A stretch of 64,000 nt of DNA from Natrarchaeobius chitinivorans (GCF_003841505.1 NZ_REGA01000018.1:31677-95676), one strand, 5' to 3'; counted from the stretch's first letter, positions 9,580-18,479 are shown. The notes: generated by a model not told the origin, from the letters alone. Numbers and translations are program-made.

Positions 9580-9821
9580 CTCCGCTATGTTATCTCGGTC
9601 TGAGAGTTACGTATGTGCTTCGGTTGTCGACGTTTTCCTCGGCGCTCGAGTCGAATACACTCGCGGCCTCGTCTGCGTTCGTGGTCGACGATCGAGATCA
9701 CCGTAAACAGACGGGTCAAATGACGGTTCTCAGTTATCAGGAACGATCGAAATCCGTTAAGACAACCTGGCCACTAGGGTTCGATACACCGCGGAAACCG
9801 ACGAGAACGTACCCGATACCA

Positions 9822-10349
9822 ATGAACGACACTCGACGACAGATCAGAGCGCACGTCCAGACGAACGCCGGGATTCACTTCAACGAACTCGTCAGGGAGT
9901 CGGAGTTCGCACCGGGACAGATCCAGTATCACGTCCGCCGATTGATCGAGGCGGACTCGCTCGTCCGGGCGGAGTTCTACGGACGAACGCACTACTACCC
10001 CCCGGCGTACGACCAGTGGGAGCAGGCGGCGCTCGCGCTGTTCCGTCGGGAGACGACCCGCGAAATCGTCGTCGAACTGATCGAAACCGAGCCGACGGAT
10101 CCAGAATCGATCGCTGAAGCGCTCGGAATCGCCCGGAGTACCCTCGAGTATCACCTCGATCGACTCGTCGAACACGAGATCGTAACGAAACGCTACGACG
10201 AGCGAAACCGGGTCACGCTTCGACTCGCCAACCCCGAGCGAACGGGCGAGTTGTTGTCGACGGTCGAGCCGACCGTCCCGGACCGGCTGCTCGATCGGTT
10301 CACTCGCCTCGTCGACCAGCTCCTCGAGCCGCCGGTCGACTCCCCCTGA
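9822..10349 (+). CDS. Double winged-helix transcriptional regulator
   Basis: 175 residues. Two tandem winged-helix units are visible. The first (residues 1-60) includes HFNELVRESEFAPGQIQYHV, and the second (about 80-150) includes the PESIAEALGIARSTLEYHLD helix-turn-helix. The pattern resembles haloarchaeal ArsR-like regulators with two DNA-binding wings and no sensor domain. I chose ATG 9822 because everything upstream in this frame is shadow sequence. It is divergent from the small membrane protein at 9232-9579, a likely target, and convergent with the CopC-CopD gene. Confidence 0.85.
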   Translation: MNDTRRQIRAHVQTNAGIHFNELVRESEFAPGQIQYHVRRLIEADSLVRAEFYGRTHYYPPAYDQWEQAALALFRRETTREIVVELIETEPTDPESIAEALGIARSTLEYHLDRLVEHEIVTKRYDERNRVTLRLANPERTGELLSTVEPTVPDRLLDRFTRLVDQLLEPPVDSP

Positions 10350-10413
10350 GCCCGACCGACGTTCTGACCGCGACCCCGCTACGTCTCTCGACAAATCGGT
10401 ACAGCAATCCGTC

Positions 10414-12486
10414 TCAGTCGAATCCACCACCGCGGACTCGCACCGACTCGAGTGCGACCGCGATGACTCCGCCAATCACTGTGAGGACGGCGCCGAACTG
10501 GAGGAGGATCTGGAAGCCCGTCGCCTCCACGCCGTCTGTGTGACCGTCCGCGTGGCCTTCAGGCTCGTGGTCGTCGACGTGGTCCTCGGCGTGGTCGTGG
10601 TCGTCGACGTGATCCTCGGCGTGATCGTGGTCCTCGGCATGGTCGTCGTGGTCGTGATCTTCGGAGTGACCGTCCGCCGGAACGACCACCGCAGCGATCC
10701 ACTCGCTTACGTACGATCCCTCGGGCGCTCCCGTGATCCGAAGCTCCCAGATTCCATCGTCGGCGAGGGGCTGGACGACCGCGTACGCGCCGTCGTCGGT
10801 CTCCTCGAGTTCGACCTCGAACTCCGTTCCGTCGTCGCTACTCGCCAATAGGCGGACCGGCTGGTCGGACGCGACCGCCTCGCCGCCGTCGTCGAGAAAC
10901 GTCGCTTCGAAGACGATCGGCTCGTCCGCCTCGAGAAGGAGCGTCTCACCCGCGGTCTCGTCGGCGGCGGGAAACGCCGTCACCTCGACGACGTGGTCGT
11001 CGTACTCGTACTCGATGGTCGATTCGACGAGGTCGTCGCCGCCGGCAACCGCGGCCGTCGGCGCGGACGTGAGGACGCCCGAGAGCACCACCACGGCGAC
11101 CAGCAGGGCGACCTCGAGGCGGACGGAGCGTACGAACGTCGAGACCGACCGTCCGCGGCTCGAGCGTTCGACGCCGCCGTCCGTGCTCGCGGGTCGGGAG
11201 CCGTCGGCGGTTTCGGTGCGTCGGTCGGCCGCCATCCGGGGGAGAAGTACGAATCGCGAGAGGCCGCCGAGCCCGAGCGCCACCGTCGCGAGGACGAGTT
11301 TTGCGACCAGCGTGAGCCCGTAGGCCGTCTCCGTGAGCCCGTCGGCGGTCGGGACGTGCCACGAGGCGAGGACGAATCCCGACGCGACCACGAGCGTGAC
11401 GCCGACGAACGCGAGGAGCGAAAACCGTTCGATCGTTCGCGCGAGCAGGTCCGCTCTGTCGTCCGGTTTCGCGGTTCGAACCGCGGGGACAACGCCCAGC
11501 GCGAGGACGGCGAGCCCCCCCGCCCAGAGGCCTGCGCCGAGGAGGTGTGCGAAGTCGACGGCTGCGCCCTGGAACCGATCGATCGCCGTCGCCGAGTGAC
11601 TCGTCCAGGCGATCGTTCCCGCGACGGCGAGCGCGCCCGCGAACGCGGCGACGGACGAAGCCCGTTTCGCGACGAGCCCTCGAGCGGCGGCCGCGACGAG
11701 TCCCGTCAGGCCGACAGCGAGTGCGACCTGTGCGATCCAGGCCTCGCCGAGGGGCGTCTCGACGAACTGTGAGATCGTCTCGAGCGAGAGCGGGCCCAGT
11801 GCGGTCGTTCTGGCGAGTCCGAGGACGACCGCGCCCACGAGCGTGAGGCCGGCGGCTCCAGCGAGGAGCCGACCGATCCGTCCGTCGACGCGCGACCTGG
11901 TGGTGGCGTCCGCTCGAGCGAAGACCGGTCGGACCGCGAGCGTCGCGACCGCCGGGATCCCGAGCAGGCCGACGACGCCCACGAGCAACAATGCTTTCGC
12001 CCCCGCTTCGACCGGGGGAATCGTTTCGTCGCCCTCGTCGTCCTCGTAGGCCTCGAGGACGGCGTCGCGATCGAGCGGTTCGTCGCCGACGGCGAAGAAG
12101 AACGAGCCGGAGGTGGTGTGGCCGTCGTCGGCGAGCACCTCCCACTCGACGACGTACATTCCATCGTCACCGGCCGCGTCGTCGATCGGCACGCGGACGA
12201 CCTGCGTGTCGTCGGGATCGATCTCGGGTTCAGCCGAGACGACCTCTCCGTTCGGGTCCTCGACGGTAACGTCGGCGTTGACGACGCCGTCGCCGGAGAA
12301 GTAAAGCGTCACGTCGTCGGGCGGCGAGTCGACCTGCTCGCCGTTCGCGGGGTCGCTCTCGCTCAGGTAAGCGTGGGCCGCGACGGGAGTTCCCACGAGC
12401 GCGAGCGCCAGCGAAGCCACGAGGAGACCGACGAGTGCCGCCGCGGCGAGCGACCGGGCCCGAGCCATCGAGGTGCCAGGGGGCAT
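10414..12486 (-). CDS. CopC-CopD fusion, copper transport/resistance membrane protein
   Basis: 690 residues. A signal segment ends near VAAHAYLSESDP; in CopC, the His exposed at the mature N-terminus (H38 here) binds Cu(II). A CopC beta-sandwich spans about 38-130, with GHTTSGSFFFAV close to its end. A polytopic CopD domain with about eight helices follows (165-480). The extracytoplasmic tail then becomes a His/Asp-rich run (about residues 618-665, DHDHAEDHVDDH repeats), a probable metal-collecting segment, before a final TM helix. The start is 4 bp after the stop of the lipoprotein gene, so they form one operon. An internal ATG at 12468 is an alternative start. Confidence 0.9.
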   Translation of the reverse strand: MPPGTSMARARSLAAAALVGLLVASLALALVGTPVAAHAYLSESDPANGEQVDSPPDDVTLYFSGDGVVNADVTVEDPNGEVVSAEPEIDPDDTQVVRVPIDDAAGDDGMYVVEWEVLADDGHTTSGSFFFAVGDEPLDRDAVLEAYEDDEGDETIPPVEAGAKALLLVGVVGLLGIPAVATLAVRPVFARADATTRSRVDGRIGRLLAGAAGLTLVGAVVLGLARTTALGPLSLETISQFVETPLGEAWIAQVALAVGLTGLVAAAARGLVAKRASSVAAFAGALAVAGTIAWTSHSATAIDRFQGAAVDFAHLLGAGLWAGGLAVLALGVVPAVRTAKPDDRADLLARTIERFSLLAFVGVTLVVASGFVLASWHVPTADGLTETAYGLTLVAKLVLATVALGLGGLSRFVLLPRMAADRRTETADGSRPASTDGGVERSSRGRSVSTFVRSVRLEVALLVAVVVLSGVLTSAPTAAVAGGDDLVESTIEYEYDDHVVEVTAFPAADETAGETLLLEADEPIVFEATFLDDGGEAVASDQPVRLLASSDDGTEFEVELEETDDGAYAVVQPLADDGIWELRITGAPEGSYVSEWIAAVVVPADGHSEDHDHDDHAEDHDHAEDHVDDHDHAEDHVDDHEPEGHADGHTDGVEATGFQILLQFGAVLTVIGGVIAVALESVRVRGGGFD

Positions 12487-12489
12487 CGG

Positions 12490-13758
12490 TTACCTGAGTG
12501 TGCCGCTGTAGCCGACTCCCGAATCCCCGACGTACTGGACGGTATCGACGCCCTCCTCGACCTCGACGTGATCGACGACCTCCCGTGCGTCGACGTCGAC
12601 GATGGGGACGGTTCCGTCTGCGTCCGCGGGCGAGACGAAGTAGCCCCCGCCGGCGACGCCGGTTCGGTGGAGGTGGTGTGCCCCTTCGGGTCGCTCGATG
12701 TCGCCGATGTCGACCGTCTCGACGGCCTCGAGTTCCTCGACGTCGATGATCGAGGCCTCGTCGGTCATCGTGTGGGCGGTGATCGCATAGAGCGCGTCGT
12801 CGCCTTCGTGATAGCGCAGGGCGTCGGGGCCCTCGCCGACGTCGACGACGCCGAGTTCGTCGCTGTCCTCGCTCGTCGCGTCGAGGAATCGAATGCTGTC
12901 CCCGTCGAGGAGGCCCATAACCTGCTCGTCCGGAGAGAGGTACATCCCGCCCGAAACGTCGAGCCTGTCGACGATCTCGTCGCTATCGGAATCGACGACG
13001 ACGGTCTCGTCTCCGAACTCGAAGTACGCGAGCCCCGTTTCCGGGCTGTAGGCCTTGTAGTGGGTGCCCTGATCGTCGACGTCGTCGAATTCGATGAAAT
13101 CGCTTCGCTCGTAGTTCTCGAGCTCGATCACCGGCACACCGGGGTCGTTCACGTTCGTCGCGTACCCCCTCGAGCCGAAGTCCTCGTGGTAGAGGAGCTT
13201 GCCGTGGCCTTCGTTCTCGAGGCCCGACTCGACGATCTCAGTGACCTCGTGGGAGTCGGTGTCGATGACGTAGAAGGTCCCCTCGTCGTCGCTGTGAACC
13301 CACATCTCGTCGTCGTTTGGATGGTACATGTGCGTCGGTCCCGGGCCGACGTCGACCTCGGAGACGATCTCACGGGTTTCGGTGTCGACGACGAGCACCT
13401 GCGATGGAGACTCCCGGATAACGTAGATCTCGCTGTAGTCGGCCGTAATCCGCGGGTCGCCCCAGCCTTCCTCGGAGAGTCCGTCGGTGATCTCGTCGAC
13501 GACCTCGCCCTCCGCGGGGTCGATGATCGCGATCGTGTTGGGGGCAAAGGCGTAGACGAACCCGTCGCTTCCCACTGGGCTCGAATCGTCGGTATCGTCG
13601 TCGCCGTGACCGTCGCTGTGGTCGTGGTCATCGCCGTGATCGTCGTCACCGGTTACCTCCTGTTCGTCGCCGTTACCGCCGAGGCAACCGGCGAGGGCGA
13701 TCACCGAACTGCCTGTCGCAACCTGTACGAATCGTCGTCGGTCGATGGGGGTTTGCAT
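12490..13758 (-). CDS. Tat-exported lipoprotein with beta-propeller repeats
   Basis: 422 residues. The N-terminus carries a twin-arginine motif (DRRRF) and a lipobox (ALAGC, C25), so it should be exported folded and lipid-anchored. A His/Asp-rich linker follows. The rest is a series of YVTN/NHL-like strands (VYAFAPNTIAIIDPAEGEV, VLVVDTETREIV, FYVIDTDSHEV), consistent with a six- or seven-bladed propeller. ATG 13758 is favoured over an upstream ATG at 13779 because a TATA-like ATATTTCG at 13781-13788 sits 25 nt away, giving a leaderless mRNA. As first gene of the CopC-CopD operon it probably serves extracytoplasmic metal handling; the metal is not certain. Confidence 0.88.
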   Translation of the reverse strand: MQTPIDRRRFVQVATGSSVIALAGCLGGNGDEQEVTGDDDHGDDHDHSDGHGDDDTDDSSPVGSDGFVYAFAPNTIAIIDPAEGEVVDEITDGLSEEGWGDPRITADYSEIYVIRESPSQVLVVDTETREIVSEVDVGPGPTHMYHPNDDEMWVHSDDEGTFYVIDTDSHEVTEIVESGLENEGHGKLLYHEDFGSRGYATNVNDPGVPVIELENYERSDFIEFDDVDDQGTHYKAYSPETGLAYFEFGDETVVVDSDSDEIVDRLDVSGGMYLSPDEQVMGLLDGDSIRFLDATSEDSDELGVVDVGEGPDALRYHEGDDALYAITAHTMTDEASIIDVEELEAVETVDIGDIERPEGAHHLHRTGVAGGGYFVSPADADGTVPIVDVDAREVVDHVEVEEGVDTVQYVGDSGVGYSGTLR

Positions 13759-13779
13759 ACCCCACCCTTTAGGAGCCAC

Positions 13780-13792
13780 TATATTTCGACTT
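13780..13792 (-). promoter_or_regulatory. TATA box of the lipoprotein-CopCD operon
   Basis: Read on the minus strand this is GAAATATAGTGG, a BRE-like purine stretch plus TATA element centred about 26 nt before ATG 13758. The spacing is right for archaeal leaderless initiation and helps fix the start codon. Confidence 0.6.
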
Positions 13793-13983
13793 CTGGTTCA
13801 ATAGTAGAAAAGGGCGTGTGCGGCTTTCACGGACGATTCTGGAATCTATCCGATCGTAGCTCGAGCGGCGGCCGACCGACGCGGAGTCGGCGGAGGCAGA
13901 GGCCTCGAGCTCAGCGGATCCGGCGGTGGCCCGGACGTGCCTGACCCGTCGCGCCGAAAAATCGCGAACACTTAGCTAGAAAA

Positions 13984-14050
13984 GAGGGCGCTAAGCCCCC
14001 GTCCTCAAGGAGCGAACGAGCATATGCGAGTGAGCGAGTAGGGCGGGGAT
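13984..14050 (+). repeat. Left-flank stem-loop module resembling the tnpB 3' end
   Basis: This stretch carries AAGCCCCCGTCCTCAAGGAG and closes with AGGGCGGGG. The arms CCCCGTCCT (13997-14005) and AGGGCGGGG (14040-14048) pair with one G-U. The module matches the hairpin at the 3' end of tnpB (15356-15402) in sequence and layout. It is either the transposon's left end or a solo right-end remnant of an older copy. The rest of 13793-14126 shows no gene. Confidence 0.75.
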
Positions 14051-14126
14051 ACAGCGTCCGCACGACTCTCAAACGGCTCTATCAAAATGATTAACTAACT
14101 ACAACTACTAGTGGAGAGCAAGTCGC

Positions 14127-15395
14127 ATGGAGTACAGTCCACGATACAGACTCTTTCCCACGACCGAACAGCGTGAGAGCCTCGACTGGACTCGAAACAT
14201 CGTGCGACAACTCTACAACCACGCACTCCACGAATTCAACAACATTCCAGAAGCCGACGGAACGCTTCGACAGCGCGTCTGGCAAGTCCGAGACGAACTC
14301 CCCCAACTCAAACAACAGTGGACCGACCTGAAACAGGTCTACTCCACCGTGTTGCAGAAAGCTGTCGAACGAATCCGCACCAACATCAATAATCTCGACA
14401 AACTCAAAGCCAAGGGATACGACGTTGGCTCACTGAACTGGAAATCGCCGCGAGAGTACAGGAGTTTCACGTATCGGCAATCGGGCTTCGAACTCGACAA
14501 GAAGAGTGGCCCGCGAAACCGAGCAATACTCCGCGTAAAGAAAGTCCGTGGCGACACACTGCAAATCCCGATCCGCCTTCACCGTGATCTTCCCGAACAC
14601 GACGCTATCAAGGAAGTCACGGTAAAGAAAGAGCCCACGGGAGCGTGGTACGCCTCGTTCTGCATCAGCACGAACGAACCCGAGAAGCCCAACTCTGACG
14701 GCATTGACACTGAAGATACCGTCGGTCTCGACCTTGGTGTTCTCAACTTCGTCCACGACTCGGACGGGCGCTCCATCGGACGACTCGAGTTGTCCGACGA
14801 TCGAGAACGGTTGGAACGCGAGCAGCGGTCACTCTCGCGCAAACAGTACGAGTCTCGCAACTGGGAGAATCAACGGCGTCGAGTTGCTGCGGTTCACGCT
14901 CGCATGTCGAACAAGAAGCGCGATTACAAGCACAAACTTGCACATTTCTATACGACGGAGTACGATGCCGTATTCGTCGAGGATTTGAACGTGAAGTCGA
15001 TGCTCGAATCCGATGGTAATGCGCGGAACAAGGCTGAAGTCGGCTGGCGTGACTTCATCACGGTTCTCACACACCACGGTCGAAAGAACGGGTGTCACGT
15101 GGTCAAGGTCGAACCACATGGGACGACGAAGGAGTGCGCCAAGTGTGGTGTAGAGACTGAGAAACCGCTCTGGGTTCGAGAGCACACGTGTCCGTCATGC
15201 GGGTTCGAGGTGGATCGGGATTGGAACGCCGCGTTGAACGTAAAATCGCGTGGGTTGGACAAACTAGGAGTGGTTCACTCCGAAGCAACGTCTGTGGAGA
15301 CTGCAACCGCTGTGGATACACTTTCCGTATCTGCAAGTCGCGTCGTCGAAGCAGGAAGCCCCTGCCTCAAGGAGCCAGCTACTGCTGGCGAGTAG
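14127..15395 (+). CDS. tnpB: TnpB, RNA-guided nuclease of an IS1341/IS605-type element
   Basis: 422 residues. The RuvC acidic triad is D202 (VGLDLGV), E285 (VFVEDLN) and the Asp pair 363/365 (EVDRDWNAALN). A zinc-ribbon insert has C337, C340, C355 and C358. TnpB proteins cleave donor or target DNA under guidance of an RNA made from the element's 3' end. The last residues (SPCLKEPATAGE) are encoded by the right-end hairpin itself, as in other haloarchaeal TnpB genes. No tnpA (Y1 transposase) is present, so the element is non-autonomous. All catalytic residues are intact, so the nuclease may still work. Lower GC than the neighbours supports transfer. Confidence 0.95.
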   Translation: MEYSPRYRLFPTTEQRESLDWTRNIVRQLYNHALHEFNNIPEADGTLRQRVWQVRDELPQLKQQWTDLKQVYSTVLQKAVERIRTNINNLDKLKAKGYDVGSLNWKSPREYRSFTYRQSGFELDKKSGPRNRAILRVKKVRGDTLQIPIRLHRDLPEHDAIKEVTVKKEPTGAWYASFCISTNEPEKPNSDGIDTEDTVGLDLGVLNFVHDSDGRSIGRLELSDDRERLEREQRSLSRKQYESRNWENQRRRVAAVHARMSNKKRDYKHKLAHFYTTEYDAVFVEDLNVKSMLESDGNARNKAEVGWRDFITVLTHHGRKNGCHVVKVEPHGTTKECAKCGVETEKPLWVREHTCPSCGFEVDRDWNAALNVKSRGLDKLGVVHSEATSVETATAVDTLSVSASRVVEAGSPCLKEPATAGE

Positions 15396-15412
15396 GCAGG
15401 GGTAGTTCACTA
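15250..15412 (+). ncRNA. Probable omega-RNA / sense-overlapping RNA at the tnpB right end
   Basis: Two nested perfect stems lie at the 3' end of tnpB: CCCCTGCCT (15359-15367) with AGGCAGGGG (15394-15402), and inside it CCAGC (15375-15379) with GCTGG (15384-15388) around a TACT loop. The tnpB stop codon (15393-15395) is inside the outer stem. Sense-overlapping RNAs at the 3' ends of TnpB genes are known in haloarchaea, and the guide RNA of TnpB comes from this position. The 5' boundary given here is a guess. Confidence 0.6.
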
Positions 15413-15436
15413 CGGTGGCATTCAACACACTCGACA

Positions 15437-15472
15437 ATGGGATTCCACGAAATGGACGTCGACACGATCTGA
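15437..15472 (+). pseudogene. Fragment of an ilvE 5' end
   Basis: An ATG at 15437 opens MGFHEMDVDTI and then stops at TGA 15470-15472. The intact ilvE at 16752 begins MGFDEMESVNTIW, so this is a short, diverged copy of the start of a branched-chain aminotransferase gene. It sits between the tnpB element and the first IS-like end. It is on the same strand as ilvE and about 1.3 kb upstream of it. Confidence 0.7.
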
Positions 15473-15497
15473 ATACTGCCAATCCCCAATATACCAA

Positions 15498-15651
15498 CGC
15501 TCTTCCGTAAGAGATTGTTGATCCAGTTGTGTTGCCCGTCTGTTTGACTGAGATCTGCGTGTAGAGCGGTTCCTGATCGATGACTCAGTTCATCACAATC
15601 AACGCACAATCGCAAGAGGGCGCTCCATCAACAATGTGGTACACAAGAGCG
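15498..15651. mobile_element. MITE-like 154-bp element with IS1595-type ends
   Basis: A 25-bp left end (CGCTCTTCCGTAAGAGATTG..., 15498-15522) and a right end (ATCAACAATGTGGTACACAA..., 15627-15651) form an imperfect inverted repeat. They match the ends of the larger element that follows. The 104 bp between them encodes nothing recognisable, so it is an internally deleted or MITE-like derivative. It is separated from the next element by only 8 bp. Confidence 0.75.
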
Positions 15652-15659
15652 AACGTGTT

Positions 15660-16657
15660 CGCTCTTCTGTAGGAGATTGTTGATACCGCTCAGCTGTGGC
15701 TGTCGAATCGAAGAGGACAAGGACACCGCGTCAGCGGTGTCCGATACATATGATTCCGCTCGATGTGTTTGAGTCGGAATTGGTCGCAGCGGACCTGCTC
15801 CAACAGGTTTGCTGGCGTTACGGAGTTTCCTGTCCCCGCTGTCGTTCTGACTTGACAGTCAAGAACAGAAGCTATGGGCACTTTCAGCGCTATCTCTGTA
15901 AGAATTGCGACCGTACATTCAACGACAAGACCGGCACGATCTTCGCCCATTCGAGGATTGCACTCAGAAAGTGGCAGTTCTCGATTTATGCGTTTCTCCG
16001 GTTTAACACGAGTCTTCGCCAGCTTCAGATAGAAATCAACGTTCAGTCCAAAACAACCACCAGCGCGTCGAGCGCTTCACGAAGGCGCTCGACGCACATT
16101 CGCTCGCCCTCGTAGGTCCCGTCGAAATCGACGAATTCTACGTCTCTGCGGGGATGAAAGGCCGCGAGTGCGACCGACCGTCGCGCTCGCGTGGCCTGTC
16201 CACGCGTGGGCGAGGATCAGTATAAGCAGGACAAACCGCCGGTGATGACGATCGTCGATCTTGGCACCGGAAATCGGTACGTGATCCCCACGAAATCCGC
16301 TGACGAATCGACGCGACCCCTTCTCGCAAACCGCGATAAGGAGCCACTGACCGTCTACACCGGCGGATTTCGTGCCTACGATCCACTCAGCGAGGACGAC
16401 GCATTCGACCGCGAATACGTCGTCCACGGTGACGGCGAATACGCTGACGAAGACGTTCACGTAAACACCTGCGAGAGCCACGGATCGCTGCTGCGACCGT
16501 GGCTCTCACCTCATCGAGGTATCTCAAAAGATAAGCTCACACAGTATCTCCGAGCCTTCCAGCTTCGACGAAAATTACTGCGGAAACCAGGAAGAAAAGC
16601 GCTCAAACACGCTATCAAAGCTACGCTGTGAAATCAACAAAGTGCTACACAAGAGCG
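15660..16657 (+). mobile_element. IS1595-family insertion sequence, degenerate
   Basis: About 1 kb, bounded by 25-bp imperfect inverted repeats: 15660-15684 (CGCTCTTCTGTAGGAGATTG...) and 16633-16657 (ATCAACAAAGTGCTACACAA...). It contains one transposase reading frame broken by two frameshifts. The 8 bp on the left (AACGTGTT, shared with the preceding small element) and on the right (CATCCTCA) do not match, so no target-site duplication is preserved. Confidence 0.82.
15750..16631 (+). pseudogene. Broken IS1595-type DDE transposase
   Basis: The N-terminal part (from MIPLDVFESE) has the zinc ribbon CPRC...CKNC and the FNDKTGTIFAHSR segment of IS1595 transposases. Coding then shifts frame near 16050-16060, continues in a second frame (QRVERFTKALDAHS, VEIDEFYVSAGMKGRE) and shifts back near 16200, after which MTIVDLGTGNRYVIP to the stop is readable. 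The first catalytic Asp (EIDEF) survives, but the second, normally VYTDGFRAY, reads VYTGGFRAY (Gly codon 16362-16364), and NTCESH keeps the Glu. Two frameshifts plus loss of a catalytic Asp make it inactive. Confidence 0.88.
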
Positions 16658-16751
16658 CATCCTCAATTTACCCGATTACTCGGTGATGAATGTAGGGGTC
16701 GTGTGACGGAAAGGGTTAAGAGTGAATTGGCGAAAGGTGGGAGTATCAGCC

Positions 16752-17684
16752 ATGGGATTCGATGAAATGGAATCCGTGAATACGATCTGGATGGACGGCG
16801 AGTTCGTCGACTGGGACGACGCGCAGATCCACGTCCTCACGCACGGACTACACTACGGCAGCGGCGTCTTCGAGGGTGCACGCTGTTACGACACCGCGAA
16901 CGGACCTGCCCTCTTTCGCTGGGAGGAGCACCTCGAACGGCTCTATCAGTCGGCACAGCCCTACGAGATGGAGATCGATCACGACCCCGAGGAACTCACC
17001 GAGGCGACGATCGAACTCATCCAGCGCCAGGAGTTGCCCTCCTGTTACATCCGCCCGATCGCATTCTACGGCTACAACTCGCTGGGCGTCAGCCCCAAAG
17101 ACTGCCCGACGAAAACGGCCATCGCCGTCTGGCCGTGGGGTGCCTACCTCGGGGAAGACGCCCTCGAGAACGGCATCGACGTGATGATCTCCTCCTGGCG
17201 CAAACACGCCTCGAGTCAGATCCCGACGAACGCGAAGACGACCGGCCTCTACGTCAACAGCATGCTCGCCGGCGAGGAGGCCCGCCGGAACGGCTTCGCG
17301 GAGGCGATCGTCCTCAACAAGGAGGGCAACGTCGCCGAAGGGCCCGGCGAGAACCTCTTTCTCGTGCGAGACGGCGAGATCTACACGCCCGGCCTCTCCG
17401 AATCGATCCTCGACGGCATCACGCGCGACGCCGTCATCACGCTCGCAGAGGACCTCGGCTATACGGTCCACGACACCGTCTCGATCTCGCGGGGCGAACT
17501 CAACACCGCCGACGAACTGTTTTTCACCGGTTCCGCGGCGGAGGTCACGCCGATCCGAAAAGTCGACAACGTCGTCATCGGCGACGGTTCGCGTGGGCCC
17601 GTCACCGAAGCGATCCAGTCGCGGTTTTTCGAGGTCGTCGAACGGGAGACCGACGAGTACGACGACTGGTTCACGTACGTCTAG
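16752..17684 (+). CDS. ilvE: Branched-chain amino acid aminotransferase
   Basis: 310-residue fold-type IV PLP enzyme that transaminates Val, Leu and Ile. The PLP Lys is in TNAKTTGLYVNSM near residue 159. VLNKEGNVAEGPGENLFLV and the TGSAAEVTPI phosphate-binding loop near residue 260 are class signatures. ATG 16752 is chosen because family members start with this MGFDEM-like segment; an earlier start at 16722 adds unrelated residues. The sequence upstream is IS debris, so the native promoter region is short: only about 94 bp separate the IS end from the ATG. Confidence 0.95.
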   Translation: MGFDEMESVNTIWMDGEFVDWDDAQIHVLTHGLHYGSGVFEGARCYDTANGPALFRWEEHLERLYQSAQPYEMEIDHDPEELTEATIELIQRQELPSCYIRPIAFYGYNSLGVSPKDCPTKTAIAVWPWGAYLGEDALENGIDVMISSWRKHASSQIPTNAKTTGLYVNSMLAGEEARRNGFAEAIVLNKEGNVAEGPGENLFLVRDGEIYTPGLSESILDGITRDAVITLAEDLGYTVHDTVSISRGELNTADELFFTGSAAEVTPIRKVDNVVIGDGSRGPVTEAIQSRFFEVVERETDEYDDWFTYV

Positions 17685-17768
17685 TACTATTTTCCGCCCG
17701 TCAGTTCTGCCGAACCCCGGAATCGTCTCGAGCTACGCGGGAGACCGGGACGGCGATCCGTCTCCGTC

Positions 17769-18479
17769 TCAGTCGTCGTCGGCGTCGGAGGGTTCGACCT
17801 GACCGCTCGCTTTCGCTTCGTCGACGACGTCGATCGAGACGCCGGCGTCCATTCCCCGCGTCCGGTCCGCGTCGCCGAACCCGGCGCTCAAGACACGTGT
17901 GAGCGCGTCTTCGACGTCCTCGTCCAGTTCCTCGATGCGCTCGGATTCGACCTCGATGACGAACCCGGTCGTGATGTTCGGCGACGTCGGCAGAAACAGC
18001 ACCTCCCTGTCGTCTTCGGTCACCTTCCCCGTCTTGAACGCGGTCATCCGGAGCCCCTCCCACACCTCGAGTTTGACCGGGGTCTGGAGCGATTCTTGCT
18101 CGCCGAAGGCGGTTTCGGCGGCCATCTTCGAGGCGTTGTAGACGACTCGCATCACCGGCACCCGGTTCGCCACGTTGTCGACCACGCGCTCGACCAGTCC
18201 GCCGACGGTCGTCCGCATGAGATAGCCGACCGAGAGCGTGAGGATGATAAACACGGTCAGCGTGACGATGACCCGCAGGAACTGGGCGAGCTGTTCGCGG
18301 GTCTGGACGGCCTGGTCGCCGTCGCCAGGGATGAACGGTTCGAGCGCCTCGGCCTCGAGTATGAGTCCGGGCGTGACGCCGGCGACGAGACCGTAGATCC
18401 AGTAGATGACGTAGAGGGTGATGAGAATCGGGCCGAGGACGATCAGCCCGCTCGCGAAGTCCCGCTTCCACGAAGCCAT
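17769..18479 (-). CDS. DUF502 family membrane protein
   Basis: 236 residues. Two TM helices (about 10-36 and 66-88) are followed by a cytoplasmic domain with the family segment RVPVMRVVYNASK and the strand FLPTSPNITTGFVIEV near residues 160-180. An acidic C-terminal tail (SDADDD) is typical of halophiles. DUF502 proteins are widespread in bacteria and archaea with no agreed function. The gene is convergent with ilvE and follows the proline dehydrogenase in the same direction. Confidence 0.88.
   Translation of the reverse strand: MASWKRDFASGLIVLGPILITLYVIYWIYGLVAGVTPGLILEAEALEPFIPGDGDQAVQTREQLAQFLRVIVTLTVFIILTLSVGYLMRTTVGGLVERVVDNVANRVPVMRVVYNASKMAAETAFGEQESLQTPVKLEVWEGLRMTAFKTGKVTEDDREVLFLPTSPNITTGFVIEVESERIEELDEDVEDALTRVLSAGFGDADRTRGMDAGVSIDVVDEAKASGQVEPSDADDD

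Noticed and set aside
15379..15615. Minus-strand 78-codon frame with a CxxC pair across the MITE-like element
   Set aside because: It spans the ilvE fragment and a mobile-element end, so any coding history would be chimeric; no family recognised.
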